Below, in pieces: positions 35,801 through 46,610 of a stretch of 64,000 nt of DNA. Positions within the stretch are counted from its first letter, which is position 1; each line of letters starts with the position of its first letter. A program made the position numbers and the translations under genes. Origin of the DNA: Castor canadensis (Eukaryota; Chordata; Mammalia; Rodentia; Castoridae). The stretch covers positions 15,559,014 to 15,623,013 of the forward strand of contig NC_133403.1 of NCBI RefSeq assembly GCF_047511655.1. Reading direction: 5' to 3'. Below the pieces are notes generated by a model. The model was not told where the DNA came from and made no database searches. It saw only the letters and a list, made by a program, of their open reading frames with translations.

Positions 35801-36745
35801 ATACAGGAAGGAGCAGGAAACACTCTTGAACTAATAGGTATAGGCGAGGACTTCCTCAATAGAACCTCAGGAGCCAAGCAACTAAGACATCAAATGGACC
35901 AATGGGACTTCATAAAATTTAAAAGCTCTGCATAACAAAAGAAATGGTCTTAAAACTAAAGAGATCACCCAGAGTGGGAGAAAATATTTGCAAGCTATAC
36001 ATCAGACAAAGGACTCATAACAAGAATGTACAGGCAACTTAAGAAACTAAACTCTCCCCAAATCAATGAACCAATTAAGAAATGGGCAACTGAACTAAAT
36101 AGAACTTTCTCAAAAAAAAAGAAATTCAAATGGTAAAAAAAACATGAAAAAATGATCACCATCTCTAGCCATAAAGGCAATGCAAATCAAAACCACGCTA
36201 AGATTCCACCTGACTCCTGTTAGAATAGCCATCATCAAAAACACCACAAACAACATGTGTTGGCAAGGATGTGGGGAAAAAGGAACCTCGTACACTGCTG
36301 GTGGTAAAGCAAACAAGTAAAACCACTCTGGAAAGAAACTTGGAGACTTAAAAATCTAAGCATAGATCTGCCATATGATCTAGCAATTCCACTCCTGAGG
36401 ATATACCCAAAAGAATGTGACAGCGGTTACTCCAAAAGCACCTGCACACGCATGTTCATTGCAGCGCAATTCACAATAGCCAAGTTATGGAAACAACCAA
36501 AATTTCCCACTACTGAAGACTGGATCATGAAAATGTGCTATTTATACACAATGGAATTTCACTCCACCATGAAGAAAAATGAAATCTTATCATTTGCATG
36601 CAAATGGATGGAACTGGAGAACATAATTCTGAGTGAGGTTAACCAGATTCAGAGACCAAAAGTCATAAATTCTCCCTTATATGCAGTCTTTAGATCTAGG
36701 ACAAATACAGCAATGTTGGAGGATTTGGGTTATGTGACTAAGTGA
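32895..36745 (+). pseudogene. L1-D ORF2 remnant (endonuclease and reverse transcriptase)
   Basis: ORF2 encodes the endonuclease and reverse transcriptase used for target-primed insertion. The start codon is ATA at 32895. Endonuclease: LQETHLIDR near 33015; the GDFN-type motif reads VGDRNT (33317, Phe to Arg); a DH motif ([11 protein letters not shown]) near 33575. Reverse transcriptase: KSLGPDGFTTEFYQTLK (34285), [16 protein letters not shown] (34660), and FSDDM in place of the FADD-type catalytic motif (34974). C-terminal part 36452-36745 with MKKNEILSFACKWMELENII. At least ten stops or shifts break it, including TAA after 34335 and TGA at 34937. Confidence 0.9.
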
Positions 36746-37167
36746 GAACATATACTGGAGGTACAGAGTTAGATAGAAAACCCAAAACATGTAAGTATTT
36801 GATGTCTCCACTCGAGAGGAATCAATACAGAAACCTTAAAGTGCAGAGGTCAACAGGAGAAGGGGATCACTAACCAGTATAAAGTTCAGTTAGAGATGGA
36901 TCAACTTGGGTTGTAACATATTTGTACATAAAAGCAACGTTAGAAATCTCTCTGTATAGCTGTCCTTATCTCGACTAGCAAAACTGCTATGTCTTTCTTA
37001 TTATGCCATATTTCTACTCATCAACAGGACTGAAGAAAACTGCAGAACAGGTTCTGCCTGGAAGGGAGGGGGAGTGGAGGAGAGTGTGTGGGCATGGGAA
37101 GGAGGGAGAAATGACCCAAATAATGTATGCACATGTGAATAAATGAATAATAAAAATAAAAAGACAG

Positions 37168-37872
37168 CCTCTTTAACAGAAGTTGTTGGGGCAAGTAGTT
37201 AGCTGTCAGCAAAAACTGAAACTAGATCCATGTTTATCATCCTGTACTAGTGTCAACTCAAAATGGACCAAAGACCTTGGTATCAGACTCCAAACTCTAA
37301 ATTTTCTATAGGAAAGTGTAGGAAACACTATTCCTCAATAGAACCCCAGCAGTGCAGAAACTAAGAGAAAGTATAGACAAATGGGACTTCATAAAACAAA
37401 AAAGCATCTGCTCAACAAAAGAAATGTTCTCTAAACCCAAGAGACCACCCACAGAGTGGGAGAAAATATTTGCCAGTTAAACATCAAAGGACTGGTAAAC
37501 AGAATATACAGTGAACTAAAAAAACTAAACTCTCCCCAAATTAATAAACCAAAAAGAAATGGGCAAGTGAACTAAACAGAAATTTCTCAAAAGAAGAAAT
37601 TCAAATGGTCAAAAAAACACATGAAAAAATTCTCACCATGTCTAGTCATAAAGGAAATGCAAATCAAAACCACACTAAGATTCTACCTCAGCCATGTTAG
37701 AACAGTCATCATTAGAAACACCACCAACAACAAGTGTTTGCAAGATTGTGGGGGAAAAGAAACCCTCCTACACTGCAGGTGACATTGCAAACTAGTACAA
37801 CCACTCTAGAAAAAAATCTAAACATAGATCTGCCATATGACCCAGGAATCCCATTCCTGGGAATTGAAATTT
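37168..37872 (+). mobile_element. LINE-1 ORF2 fragment, truncated at both ends, sense
   Basis: Matches ORF2 sequence found at about 35665-36415 of L1-D (for example AAACTAGATCCATG, GTCAACTCAAAATGGA, GAGTGGGAGAAAATATTTGC), with many differences. It starts directly after the A-tail of L1-D and stops before the end of ORF2. It is a separate older copy; L1-D may have landed in or beside it. Confidence 0.85.
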
Positions 37873-38329
37873 TCCATTGATAAAAGATGCAAAAATTACA
37901 GAATGAGCATGGTGGTGTTTCCCCGTAATGCATGTGGAAAGATCAAGGTACAAGACTGGCCCTGTGCAAAATCACAAATCCCTAGATGAAAAATAATCTA
38001 AAGAGAGGTTAACTGAAAAATAAACAAAAAGGGAGGACATGGACTAAAGTGGAAGGAAGGAAAGAAGAGAGAGAGGGAGGAAGAAATAAGTGAACTACAA
38101 GGCAAATAAGTAACTCTTATGGATATCATTTTTTTGAGTTATTTGAGATTTGTATATTTTAGCCATTCACATTTCTAAATAACCCACACGTGTAGAATAA
38201 TTTCAAGTAAAATTCTTCCTCTTTCTCAAGTTCCTGAGCCAGACAGTTACTCTCTCCAGAGTCAAAACAGGTCCTCAGTTCTTGTACATATGTCCAGAAA
38301 TGCATAGATATACACAAGCAATGCACAAA
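37873..38329. other. SINE fragment and purine tract
   Basis: 37898-37985 has a B1-like look (GAGCATGGTGGTGTTTCCCC, AATGCATGTGGAAAGATCAA). 38050-38090 is a GGAAGGAAGGAAAGAAGAGAG purine tract. The rest is unassigned. Confidence 0.5.
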
Positions 38330-39260
38330 CATAAACACATACCTGCTAACCACTGACATATTTCGATAATTATACACCTGTGATCTGTTTTCTATTGGGC
38401 AAATTCTTAATAGTGAACTTATTAGGTCAAAAAGTGTGTGATGGCCTGCAGAATTTTGTTAGATTTGGTCACATTGCTCTTTAGGAAGGTACAGATACTC
38501 TTTTCCTCACACTCTATCAACAATATGTTATCAAACTTTTTGATGTTTGCCAACATAATGAGTACAAAGTAGTCAACCAATATAGTCCACCTCCATTTTT
38601 TCAACTACTTGTTATTTTCACCTATTGCAAAGCCTAAAACAAAGTTGTTCTGTGTTTCCATCACATTGCTTTCCCCAGTGTGAAATTTTACATAAAGTAC
38701 AGGGTCAAAACTGGAAAAGTGACATGGCACAAGTCAAAAGTCTCACCACAGATCCAACAGTGGTTTCACCAGAGTTACTTATTTTAGGAAGGGGGCATAT
38801 GTAGTATCTTTGAATCTTTGCTATTTTATCACATGCTAGATACTTACAACTAGTTCCATGATCAGGATATGGCACTGTGCTACCTTGATGGAAACTTGCT
38901 TAAGCTAATCCTTTGTAGTTATTTCCTTCCCATCCCCTCATTAAAACAGTGGACCATAGCATGGGAGGTATGCTTTAACTTGTATAGGTTTAATTTGTAT
39001 TTTTTGTTATAAGTGAACTTGAGTGTCTTTAAGAATTATTCTTCTTTCCATTTCTGTGAACAGTCAGTTCCTTTATACATAATTTTTCCCCTAAGTTGTT
39101 TTTCTCCTTGTCTTGGAGTTCTTTTTTTCCATAGGAAAATTAGCTACTTGTGATGTGAGTTTAAAATCCACCTCCCTCCATTTGACCATGTCTTTCCATA
39201 ATTCAAGATAGTGGCTTAGCGTTATTGGCATGTGTATCTAATTTTGGATGCACATTTTTC
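38330..39260 (-). mobile_element. Ancient LINE-1 (L1M-type), antisense, interrupted
   Basis: The plus strand shows the complement of late ORF2 as in ancient mammalian L1s: CTATTGGGCAAATTCTTAAT (38394), AACTTATTAGGTCAAAAAG, TCACATTGCTCTTTAGGAAG, TATCAAACTTTTTGATGTTT (38528). After an unrelated or very diverged 350 bp it continues with TTAATTTGTATTTTTTGTTA (38989), AAGTGAACTTGAGTGTCTTT, CTTCTTTCCATTTCTGTGAA, and GTCTTGGAGTTC. No frame remains. Family call from pattern. Confidence 0.65.
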
Positions 39261-42200
39261 CTTACAGTTGAGTTTAGAATATTGATGTTTGTAGATGCCA
39301 CAATAACTCTTGCAATAGTATTGTACAAGTTGTCACCTCACTTGACTCAGTTCAAGTTTCTGCACAAGATGTTTAGCACTGGTGTAGCAGACCTTGCCTC
39401 AGGATGCTGTCCGGGCATCTTACCTACTCAGCACCCTATACAACGCCTTTCTTAAATGTGACAGTGTTGGAAAAGCCTCTGAACCAATTGTAAAGTGAAT
39501 GGTGAATTCTTTATTGAATAATGTTTAATTCATGGTGTATCAAGTCAAGTTTTAAAATTACCTTCCAAAGATCACTGAAACAATAGGTCAAACAAATACA
39601 ATAAAAAATACAAATAAAAAAATACACAGCAGGTTTATATAAATATAAACAATAAATCTTTTCTACATAAAAACATAGGTTCAGGGTATGAGATGCCAAA
39701 CCGTAACTACTTGAGTTAGGGGAAGGAAATAGGAAGTTGTTCAGTAGGTGCAAGGTGCAGAGTTTCAGTGTTGTATCATAAAAACTTCTACAGATCTTTT
39801 TCACAACACTAAGAATGTATTTAATACCTCTAAACATACACTAAAAATGGTTAATACGTGAACATACACTTAAAATGGTTAAGATTATACTGGATATAAT
39901 GGCTTATGTCTGCAATCCTACCACTCAAGACACCAAGGTAGGAAGATTACAAATTGTGATAAAAGGTTTACATTGGTACACTTAATTTTATATGTATTTT
40001 TACTCACCATAAGTTGTTAAAAGGTCCAAACTTACTTATAACTAGACTATAATCTAGAAAGCTCCAGGTTTGTTTGGGTGGGTATTCTCGGTATGATTCC
40101 TTTCTCTTGCCATTTCAGTATTACAATTCAATGCAAAGTAATTGGTTTCTTTCAACTGTGCAGTTTTTCCTACTGTGAATCATTGGAGAATGAAATCATT
40201 TCCTCCTTCCTTATGGGCATTTTTTACTGGTACTGTGTAGACAGTGTGGCCTTACACATTTCCTGGGCTGTCCCAGATGATGATTGTGTCTCTGACTGGT
40301 TTTCATGATCCAGATGGTGCTAATATGAATGGCAAACAGTACTGTTATCCCATATTTAAATGAATTATTCACTAGTATCTCGAATGTATTTTAAGGATTT
40401 CAATTTTTTTTCAAAAAAATATGAAAAAGATGTACCACTTCTTAAAGATATTTTGGAAATGTTTAAACCTCTTCTTAATTTTGTGATGGGAATTCTGAGT
40501 GTTGACCATGTATGTCATCATTGTTAGATTATCCCCCTGTTCTTTCTCTTGATTGAAAGAGTTTGGCCCTAGATGAGTGGATCATGCATAAGCACCTGTG
40601 GGAGAGCACCAAAGTGTTCATCATGCAGAGGTGAAGTTATGTAGAGAGTGCAGGAGGGTGCTGGCATCAATTACTTGATCTCCTTTCAAAAATAAATGTG
40701 TTACCAAGGAGCACTTTTCAAGCAACATAACTGAGTTGCCAGTATAGCTTAGGCATATTTTGTTCCATTTTTATGATTGATATCAGGTAACAGCAAATTA
40801 AATATATATTTGTTCAAGTTTTATGTCAGTTCGCAGTTTTTCATAGTAAATTTTATTTTTGAATTAAAGTATATGGTGTTTCCCATACAAAATTTAGATG
40901 AAATCGAATGATTTCAACTATTACCATTTTGAATTATCAATAAGATGTGAAACTAGTACAATGCAAGAAAGGTGTTCACATATTAAAACAGAAATACACA
41001 AGATTCAGAAAATTGACATATGGCCTGGGTTGTATGACTACCTAACAAATCTCTCTGAACTTCAGACTATAAAGTGAGGTATCTGAATTTAATATTATCT
41101 GAGGCTCCACTATAGCTATTATGATATCTGATAATTAATGCAGACAAGAACTTGAATGAGCATCATTAATATGCACGTGGTTTAAAGAAAATATATCCTC
41201 AATATTCAAAACCTACAGATAGTACTACACTAGCATATATGGTTTATTGAATGGCACTGACATAAATAGTAACAAGTATGTGCTAATATATTTTCAATAA
41301 TATTTACTACAACCCTCAAAATACTGTAAGTATTTCCCTAGTGTCTGTGAACAAGGAGTGCAGTCTTGGACATTTCCACAGCCCTCTCAGCAGGTCCTAG
41401 AGACATAAATATCCCCATAGACAAGGCTGATGTTACCCTCACTGATGCACACCAGGTAACATAGCGTGACAAGTATTTTAAGTGACTGTTACTGAATGCA
41501 AAGCTATAAATTAAGATGAGAAGGACCCAAAGTTGCAGAGAGTATATTAGAATATTCAACTCAACATAAAAAGGGTAATTTAACACAAAATATTATCTCA
41601 AAATAGCTTTAGTTAAGTCAGAGAAGTATTTGTTATAGTGTGAAAGGGAAATCCATTATGTTCCTTTGACTTCATGATTTTCAAACAATGGCACCTTCCA
41701 ATACCAGTTAATATGGAGATGACAATTAGCATTAAAAATATTGTCAATTTGTAAGCTTAACTTAATGATATTTTTAATGCATCCAGTTAACAAGGGGATG
41801 ATGAATCTTAACAATAGTTTAATGTTCTTGTCCTGAAATACTGCTTCACATGCATACGATGATAGGGGTGGCAAAATTTAGTTAAATTTAAAGGTGATCC
41901 TTTATGCAAGTCATGAATTTCATAAAAAGCCCTGCTCAACACAACTCTTTTCAATCACAGATTTTTTTCCCTCAAACCTCGTTATTTTTGTATTTTCAAA
42001 TGACCTAGGAGAATGGTGCCAACCCAGTAAAATAAGCACCATTTTCCATGAATTTCTGGCTCATAAAGTAGTTTGGACAGCATACCAAACATCATTTTCA
42101 ATAGATTTTATGTCTAGATTTGCCACATACAAGATGTGAATCCTTGTGTGTTTGTTGCATCTTTTAGGGAGACAAAAGTGAAAGGAGAATTTTCTGTATA

Positions 42201-42890
42201 GCAGTACCTGTGTTTAATGCTAACTGTTTTCCAGGTAGCTGCTTGTGTTGTCCATTTAATTAAATTAAAGTTGTCCTTTCCTTTATTGCTTTGGTAAATG
42301 GTAACTTTATAAGTGACCTACATTTTTTACTCAAATCATATGGTTTTTGGAGTACACTGTTTCAAGCTAATGCAAACAATTGACAAGTCTTTTGTGAAGA
42401 TTTTTGTAATAACTTTTATTTTATACCTTACTTTGAAAATATCTTTTTTGATATCCCTCATACTTTTTCCATGTTCAATATAATTTAAATAAGCATACAA
42501 AAATAAAAAATAATTTCAATTATTTTCCAATAATTGCAAAAATACTCTACTGTGTCTGCAGGTGCATCTTTAGTTCACTTATTTTATGTGGCTGACAAAT
42601 GTTTTCTTAGGGACATTTTAGGTTTTCAAAGTCATCACTGCATTAAATTCTATGAAGAAAATATATCTAGAATAAACAGAACATAAATGAGGAGAGAAGT
42701 TTTAGCAAACAGGGTATCACTCACTGATTACCAATACCACAGTAGAGCTCCAACTATAGGGAAGCTAGCAAAGATCATCACGGGATCAACCACCAAAATC
42801 AGAAGTTCATGTACTTCCACTTGATGAACCTGTCAGAGTTTCAAAGGAAAACACCACAGTCAAAGATTAGATGCAAGAATAATTTTATTC
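39261..42890. other. Long unassigned region
   Basis: About 3.6 kb with no IGHV exon or recognisable L1. 39885-39965 is a weak B1-like fragment (GGCTTATGTCTGCAATCCTA). 39490-39840 is A/T-rich with the look of an antisense 3' UTR, and 40080-40310 has an open frame of 76 aa with no domain I know. A retrocopy of an unknown transcript or an unrecognised old transposon is possible. Confidence 0.4.
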
Positions 42891-42929
42891 AAATATAGAA
42901 CAAAGAAAGCAATGCCATTTACAGCACTA

Positions 42930-43045
42930 TGCATAGGTCACCTACAGCTAATGTTCCCATTTGCATTCTAATCTGGGGGTTTGGTACCAGTGGGAAGGGT
43001 GAGGATATATGGATAGGGTGTAGGAGGGTGAATATGGTACAAATA
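42930..43045 (+). mobile_element. LINE-1 3' UTR fragment (second type), sense
   Basis: Contains GGGGGTTTGGTACCAGTGGG, AAGGGTGAGGATATATGGAT, and GGGTGAATATGGTACAAATA, the 3' UTR type also present at 5484-5835. Confidence 0.65.
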
Positions 43046-43046
43046 T

Positions 43047-43342
43047 CAGATAAACAGCTTCAGCAATGTAGCAGGATACAGAAATCAAGTTAAAAAAATC
43101 AGTAGCTTTTCTATACACCAATGATGAAAATATTAAGAAAGAATATAGGAAAGCAATTTCATTTACAATAGCCTCCAAAAAAATCAAATACCTAGGAATA
43201 AACTTAAAGACAAAAATGACCTCTACAAGGAGAACTACAAACAACTGAAGAAAGAGATCCCGGAGTTCTACAAAAGATGAAAGATCTCCCATGCTCATGG
43301 ACTGGCAATCAACATAGTAAAAATGGCTTTAATACCAAAATA
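43047..43342 (+). mobile_element. LINE-1 ORF2 fragment, sense
   Basis: Matches L1 reverse transcriptase C-terminal sequence at about 35050-35330 of L1-D: TCAGTAGCTTTTCTATACAC, AATAGCCTCCAAAAAAATCA, AAATACCTAGGAATAAAC, GAGAACTACAAACAACTGAA. Truncated at both ends; it runs into a tetranucleotide repeat. Confidence 0.85.
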
Positions 43343-43364
43343 AACAGAGGAGTACATACATATG

Positions 43365-43560
43365 GATGCATAAATAAATACATAAGTGGATTTATTCACA
43401 CACATATATATTTATTGATAGTTCTATGTATTTATGTTATCCTTCATTTATGTATTAATTTATGCATTCTTTCATTCATTTATTTTATGTGTTTATTTAG
43501 ATATTCAAGTATTTATGAATCCATTCATTTATGTATTTTCTCATTTGCACATTTGTGTAT
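43365..43560. repeat. Degenerate ATTT/CATT tetranucleotide repeat
   Basis: Plus strand T-rich: ATTT, CATT and TTTATG units with interruptions. Opposite polarity to 44218-44330. Confidence 0.8.
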
Positions 43561-43591
43561 TTATCGGTATGTGTATATATTTACTTTTATT

Positions 43592-43878
43592 GTTTGGTTA
43601 TGCGTGTCAGTGTGTTTGTGAATGAGTGTGTGAGCGTGTATGTCTCTGTGCAAGAGAGTGTGTATAGGTGTGAGTGTGTGCATGTGTGTGAGTGTATGTG
43701 TGTGAGTATATATGTGTGTATCTGTGTGTGTGTGAGTGTGAGTGTATTTGTGTTTGTATGTATGTGTGTGAGTTTGTGTATGTCTGCGTGTTAGGTGTAT
43801 GTGCTTGTGCATCTGTGTGAATGCGGGGGAGGTGTCTGTGTGAGAGAGTGTGTGTGTTAGTGTGTGTGTGTGAGTTGT
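43592..43878. repeat. GT-rich degenerate microsatellite
   Basis: TGTG/TGAG/TGTATG units, plus-strand G/T-rich. Long open frames across it on both strands come from the repeat. Confidence 0.93.
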
Positions 43879-44217
43879 GCACTTTCTAATTCTTGCTCGT
43901 GTATTATAGGCAGCGCAAAGCCCCTGATCTCTGTCCTGATTCTCTAGGTAAGGAGATATGAGCCTGTAAAGTCCAGCTGGAAGAAAGAAAATGAAAATAA
44001 GAAAATCTGCTTCCAGGTGTACTCAGAACTCAAACTCAGGAACTTCCACTTCTAGGCCAGTGCACTATGGCATCAGCTACCTCACTAGCTGCTTCCTACT
44101 GGAGGAATTGCCCCTCTATATTCCTTTTATCCTCAAGGCCTGCCAGGGGGAAGAAACCAGGGATGAACCAAGCCGGTCAGTGGAATTCCTAATATTTTGA
44201 AGGATTCTGGCCCATCA
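43879..44217. other. Unassigned spacer between microsatellites
   Basis: Moderately GC-rich; a 69-aa open frame at 43991 has no recognisable feature. Confidence 0.4.
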
Positions 44218-44330
44218 AAAAATATAAATACATAGATGAATCAATAAATGCATAAGTGAATACATAAGTAAATAACTAAATAAATAAATAACTGATTGAA
44301 TAAATGAATACAGAAATAAACACATACATC
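44218..44330. repeat. Degenerate AAATA/GAATA tetranucleotide repeat
   Basis: Plus strand A-rich: AATA, AATG and AATAC units, the complement-like polarity of the tract at 43365-43560. Confidence 0.8.
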
Positions 44331-44482
44331 CATGACTAACACCTAAGGCTAGAACTGCACTGGACAGCTTGCTTCATCCCCTTCTTTCTTTTCAATAGAG
44401 GGCTTGCACCTGCTGCTGAGGCGGAACCAGAACTCCATGTGTCCTGAGCACCACCTGCTGGTCCTGAACATCCCTCCAGGGA

Positions 44483-44525
44483 GGTTTGGGTTAGGGCTCA
44501 CTCACACTGATGTCCCCGCAGTGTG
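44483..44525 (-). other. IGHV recombination signal with 27-bp spacer
   Basis: Heptamer CACACTG (44519-44525, one mismatch to CACAGTG) and nonamer ACCCAAACC (44483-44491). The spacer is 27 bp, not 23: the spacer carries an extra TGAG next to GTGAG, which looks like a 4-bp duplication. This spacing should impair 12/23-rule recombination. Confidence 0.82.
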
Positions 44526-44974
44526 TCTTCAACAGTAATACATGGCTGTATACTCAGCTCTCTAGCTGTTTATTTGCAGATACAGCATGTCTTGTCATCT
44601 CTGGAGATGGTAAAAAGATACATTATATTCTGTGATGTGACTGTTAGTTTTGTTTCTAATGCATGCAACCCACTCCAGCCCCTACCCTGGAGTCCGTTGA
44701 GCCCACTTCATGAGGTAATTGCTGAAGATAAATCCAGAGGCTGCACAGGAGAAGCTCAGGGACCCTGCAGGCTGCACCAAGCCTCCCCCAGACTCCACCA
44801 GCTGTATTTCACATTGGACACTTGCAGTGACAGAGAATCCTTGCCAGGAAACTGTCACACATACAAACTTTTCCTCTCACTCATGTCTACACACATACAC
44901 TTAGCATCACTTTTCTACACAAATCACATTTTAAAATAATCACAAGGAAAACCCAGTTCAGCCCCAAGTCTAGG
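44526..44974 (-). pseudogene. IGHV pseudogene 4 (IGHV3-type, clan III)
   Basis: V exon 44526-44821 and leader 44928-about 44974. FR1 reads [20 protein letters not shown] with both FR1 cysteine context and CDR1 [13 protein letters not shown]2 contains GLEWVACI, FR3 YLQINS and EYTAMYYC. Lesions: stop in FR2 (G-stop-G, Lys to TAG), stops in FR3 (R-stop-Q and S-stop-R), stop right after the second cysteine (C-TGA-R), acceptor AA instead of AG, and lost leader ATG (the position reads CCT/AGG). The leader keeps a LNWVFL-like core and a GT donor. The reverse complement gives a spurious plus-strand open frame of 138 aa (44523-44939). Confidence 0.96.
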
Positions 44975-45094
44975 CAGAGTGGTCTGTATTCAGTGCTGAT
45001 CACTGAATGCGATCAGCTGGGAATCTAGAGTGGGCTTCTTTCCCTCAAGTGCAGGGTCAGGGCTGGGCTGGTTTTATGAGCCGAGGGAGAATCT

Positions 45095-45102
45095 ATTTGC
45101 AG
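45095..45102 (-). promoter_or_regulatory. Octamer-like element of IGHV pseudogene 4
   Basis: CTGCAAAT on the minus strand, one mismatch from ATGCAAAT, about 120 bp upstream of the leader. It is followed by the conserved flank also seen upstream of the V segments at 58.5 and 61.96 kb. Confidence 0.65.
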
Positions 45103-45644
45103 GTCCTCCTGCTATATATATATGTCTCAGGGTTAAATTCTCAAAAAGGGCAAAAACCAGAGCAGATGTGAGAGTGCTGGGACAGTTTGACATTAATGAT
45201 AGCATAAAAAAATGTCATATACCTGCCACATGTACTGATGTTCAACTCTAATCCTAGTTAATATCATAATAAGGTATTTGGATCAGTTTAGAGGCCATCT
45301 TGGGATACACTGTCAAAAATATGATTTCTCATCTTATTTTTCTGTGTTGTTGGGTATTTTGCATATCTCAGTAGTTTATCAATCCTTCATTGTATTTAAA
45401 TTTCTGAATGTTCACAAGCATCCATTGCAGTATTATGTCACAGTCTTTGTACTTGTGTGGGAGTACATGATAATTTTATGTACATTTACATGAATCTAGA
45501 TCTTAAAAATCCATTCCCTGTACATAGCCTGCTCTCCTCAAGACTGGTCTAGTAGATCTCTGATATGGCCCCTGGAGGAACTTGGTTGATGATGTTTGCT
45601 GAACACTCTCCTTTGATGAGAGTGTGACTAGTTCAGGGAACAGT
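45103..45644. other. No recognised feature
   Basis: A TA-rich run (45112-45123) is close to the octamer. The rest is unassigned. Confidence 0.4.
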
Positions 45645-46610
45645 TAGGGGTGTCTTAGTCCATTTCTCACTCCGAAATTGCTGCTATTATAAAATACTCC
45701 AGACTGGGCAACTTACAAATAATGCACGTTTGCTTCTCCTATAACAAGAGGCAGAGGTATCCAAAAATGGTCAATGTGTTGTCTGGTCAGGGTCGGGTCC
45801 CTGTTTCCAACATTACCTGATTTCCACATCCTGCCATTGCAGAAGAGATGCTAACGGGGATCTTTCATTACAGGATGGTGACCAGAGATCTAATTACTTT
45901 GTGAAGCATAGATAAAGGGACAAAAATTCCATCTATGTGACCACATGTCTCTTGGACTAATTTCCTGCAGGAGGCCCCATATCTTAATATTATCTCTCCA
46001 TGCAAATCATATCCACCTTGAATACGAAAAGTGTACTCCATAATAAGAGTCTCCATGATTTTAACTATCCCAGCATCAATTTTAAAGTGCAAGTCTAAAG
46101 TCTACTGCAAAAGTAATCTGAATCAGATACCTGTGTGAAACTCCAGGTATCAGGAACATATGAAAGCAAAATAATTAGGTACTTCCAAAATACAATAGTA
46201 GGACTGACAAAGAGAAGACATTCACACTGAAAAAGAGAATGTCAAAAAGAAGAAATGGGTAAAAAAATCACAAGGAAAATCCCCAAACCACAGTGCTCAG
46301 TCACCCAGTCTTAAGGTTTACGAATAATCCTCTGTGACTTGATGTCCTGCCTCTACACAGACTGCAGTGATGGTTGGGCCCACAAGGTCCCAGAAGCCCC
46401 ATCTCACTGCTTTCCTGGATACAGTCTGCACAAGAGAGCTCATGCATGTGAGCTGGGTAATTCCAGCAATCTCAAGTGGTTTCACATGCTGCTGGCTCTA
46501 AATGCCTATAGTATAAGGAACAGAACTACCCCAAGCATCAATTATGCATTGCTTCAGTGTGTGCTCTGTTCTGTGTCTCCTCTTCTTTGTTTCTCTGCCC
46601 ATCACTGATG
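45645..46610 (-). mobile_element. ERVL-MaLR relic (LTR plus internal part)
   Basis: The plus strand begins with the complement of a MaLR (MST/MLT-type) LTR end: GTCTTAGTCCATTTCTCACT, then CAGACTGGGCAACTTACAAA. It continues into sequence resembling the non-coding MaLR interior (AAAGTCTACTGCAAAAGTAA, ATGGTTGGGCCCACAAGGTC, CACTGCTTTCCTGGATACAG). No viral gene is recognisable. Old, strongly diverged. Confidence 0.6.

Larger units (their letters stand above)
30535..37165 (+). mobile_element. Near full-length LINE-1, inactive (L1-D)
   Basis: About 6.6 kb in the full order: monomer-repeat 5' UTR (30540-31260) and T-rich leader (31310-31700), ORF1 (31774-about 32840), ORF2 (32895-36745), and 3' UTR with G-rich tract (37060-37110), terminal GACCCAAATAATGTATGCAC block and A-rich tail ending near 37165. 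All frames are broken. It is the most complete L1 of the window and of the same 3' UTR subfamily as the tails at 5285, 49434 and 60515. It ends directly against another L1 fragment, so the right target-site flank cannot be read with confidence. Confidence 0.92.

Noticed and set aside
35341-35877. 178-aa minus-strand open frame, the longest in the window
   Set aside because: It is antisense to L1-D ORF2 sequence; the plus strand gives recognisable L1 protein.
43531-43882. Cys/Val-rich and His/Thr-rich open frames on both strands
   Set aside because: Products of the GT-rich microsatellite.
44523-44939. 138-aa plus-strand open frame
   Set aside because: It is the reverse complement of IGHV pseudogene 4, whose minus-strand reading shows clear V framework motifs.
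45645-46610. Possible coding retrovirus
   Set aside because: Only LTR-like and non-coding MaLR interior sequence is visible; no gag, pol or env motifs.
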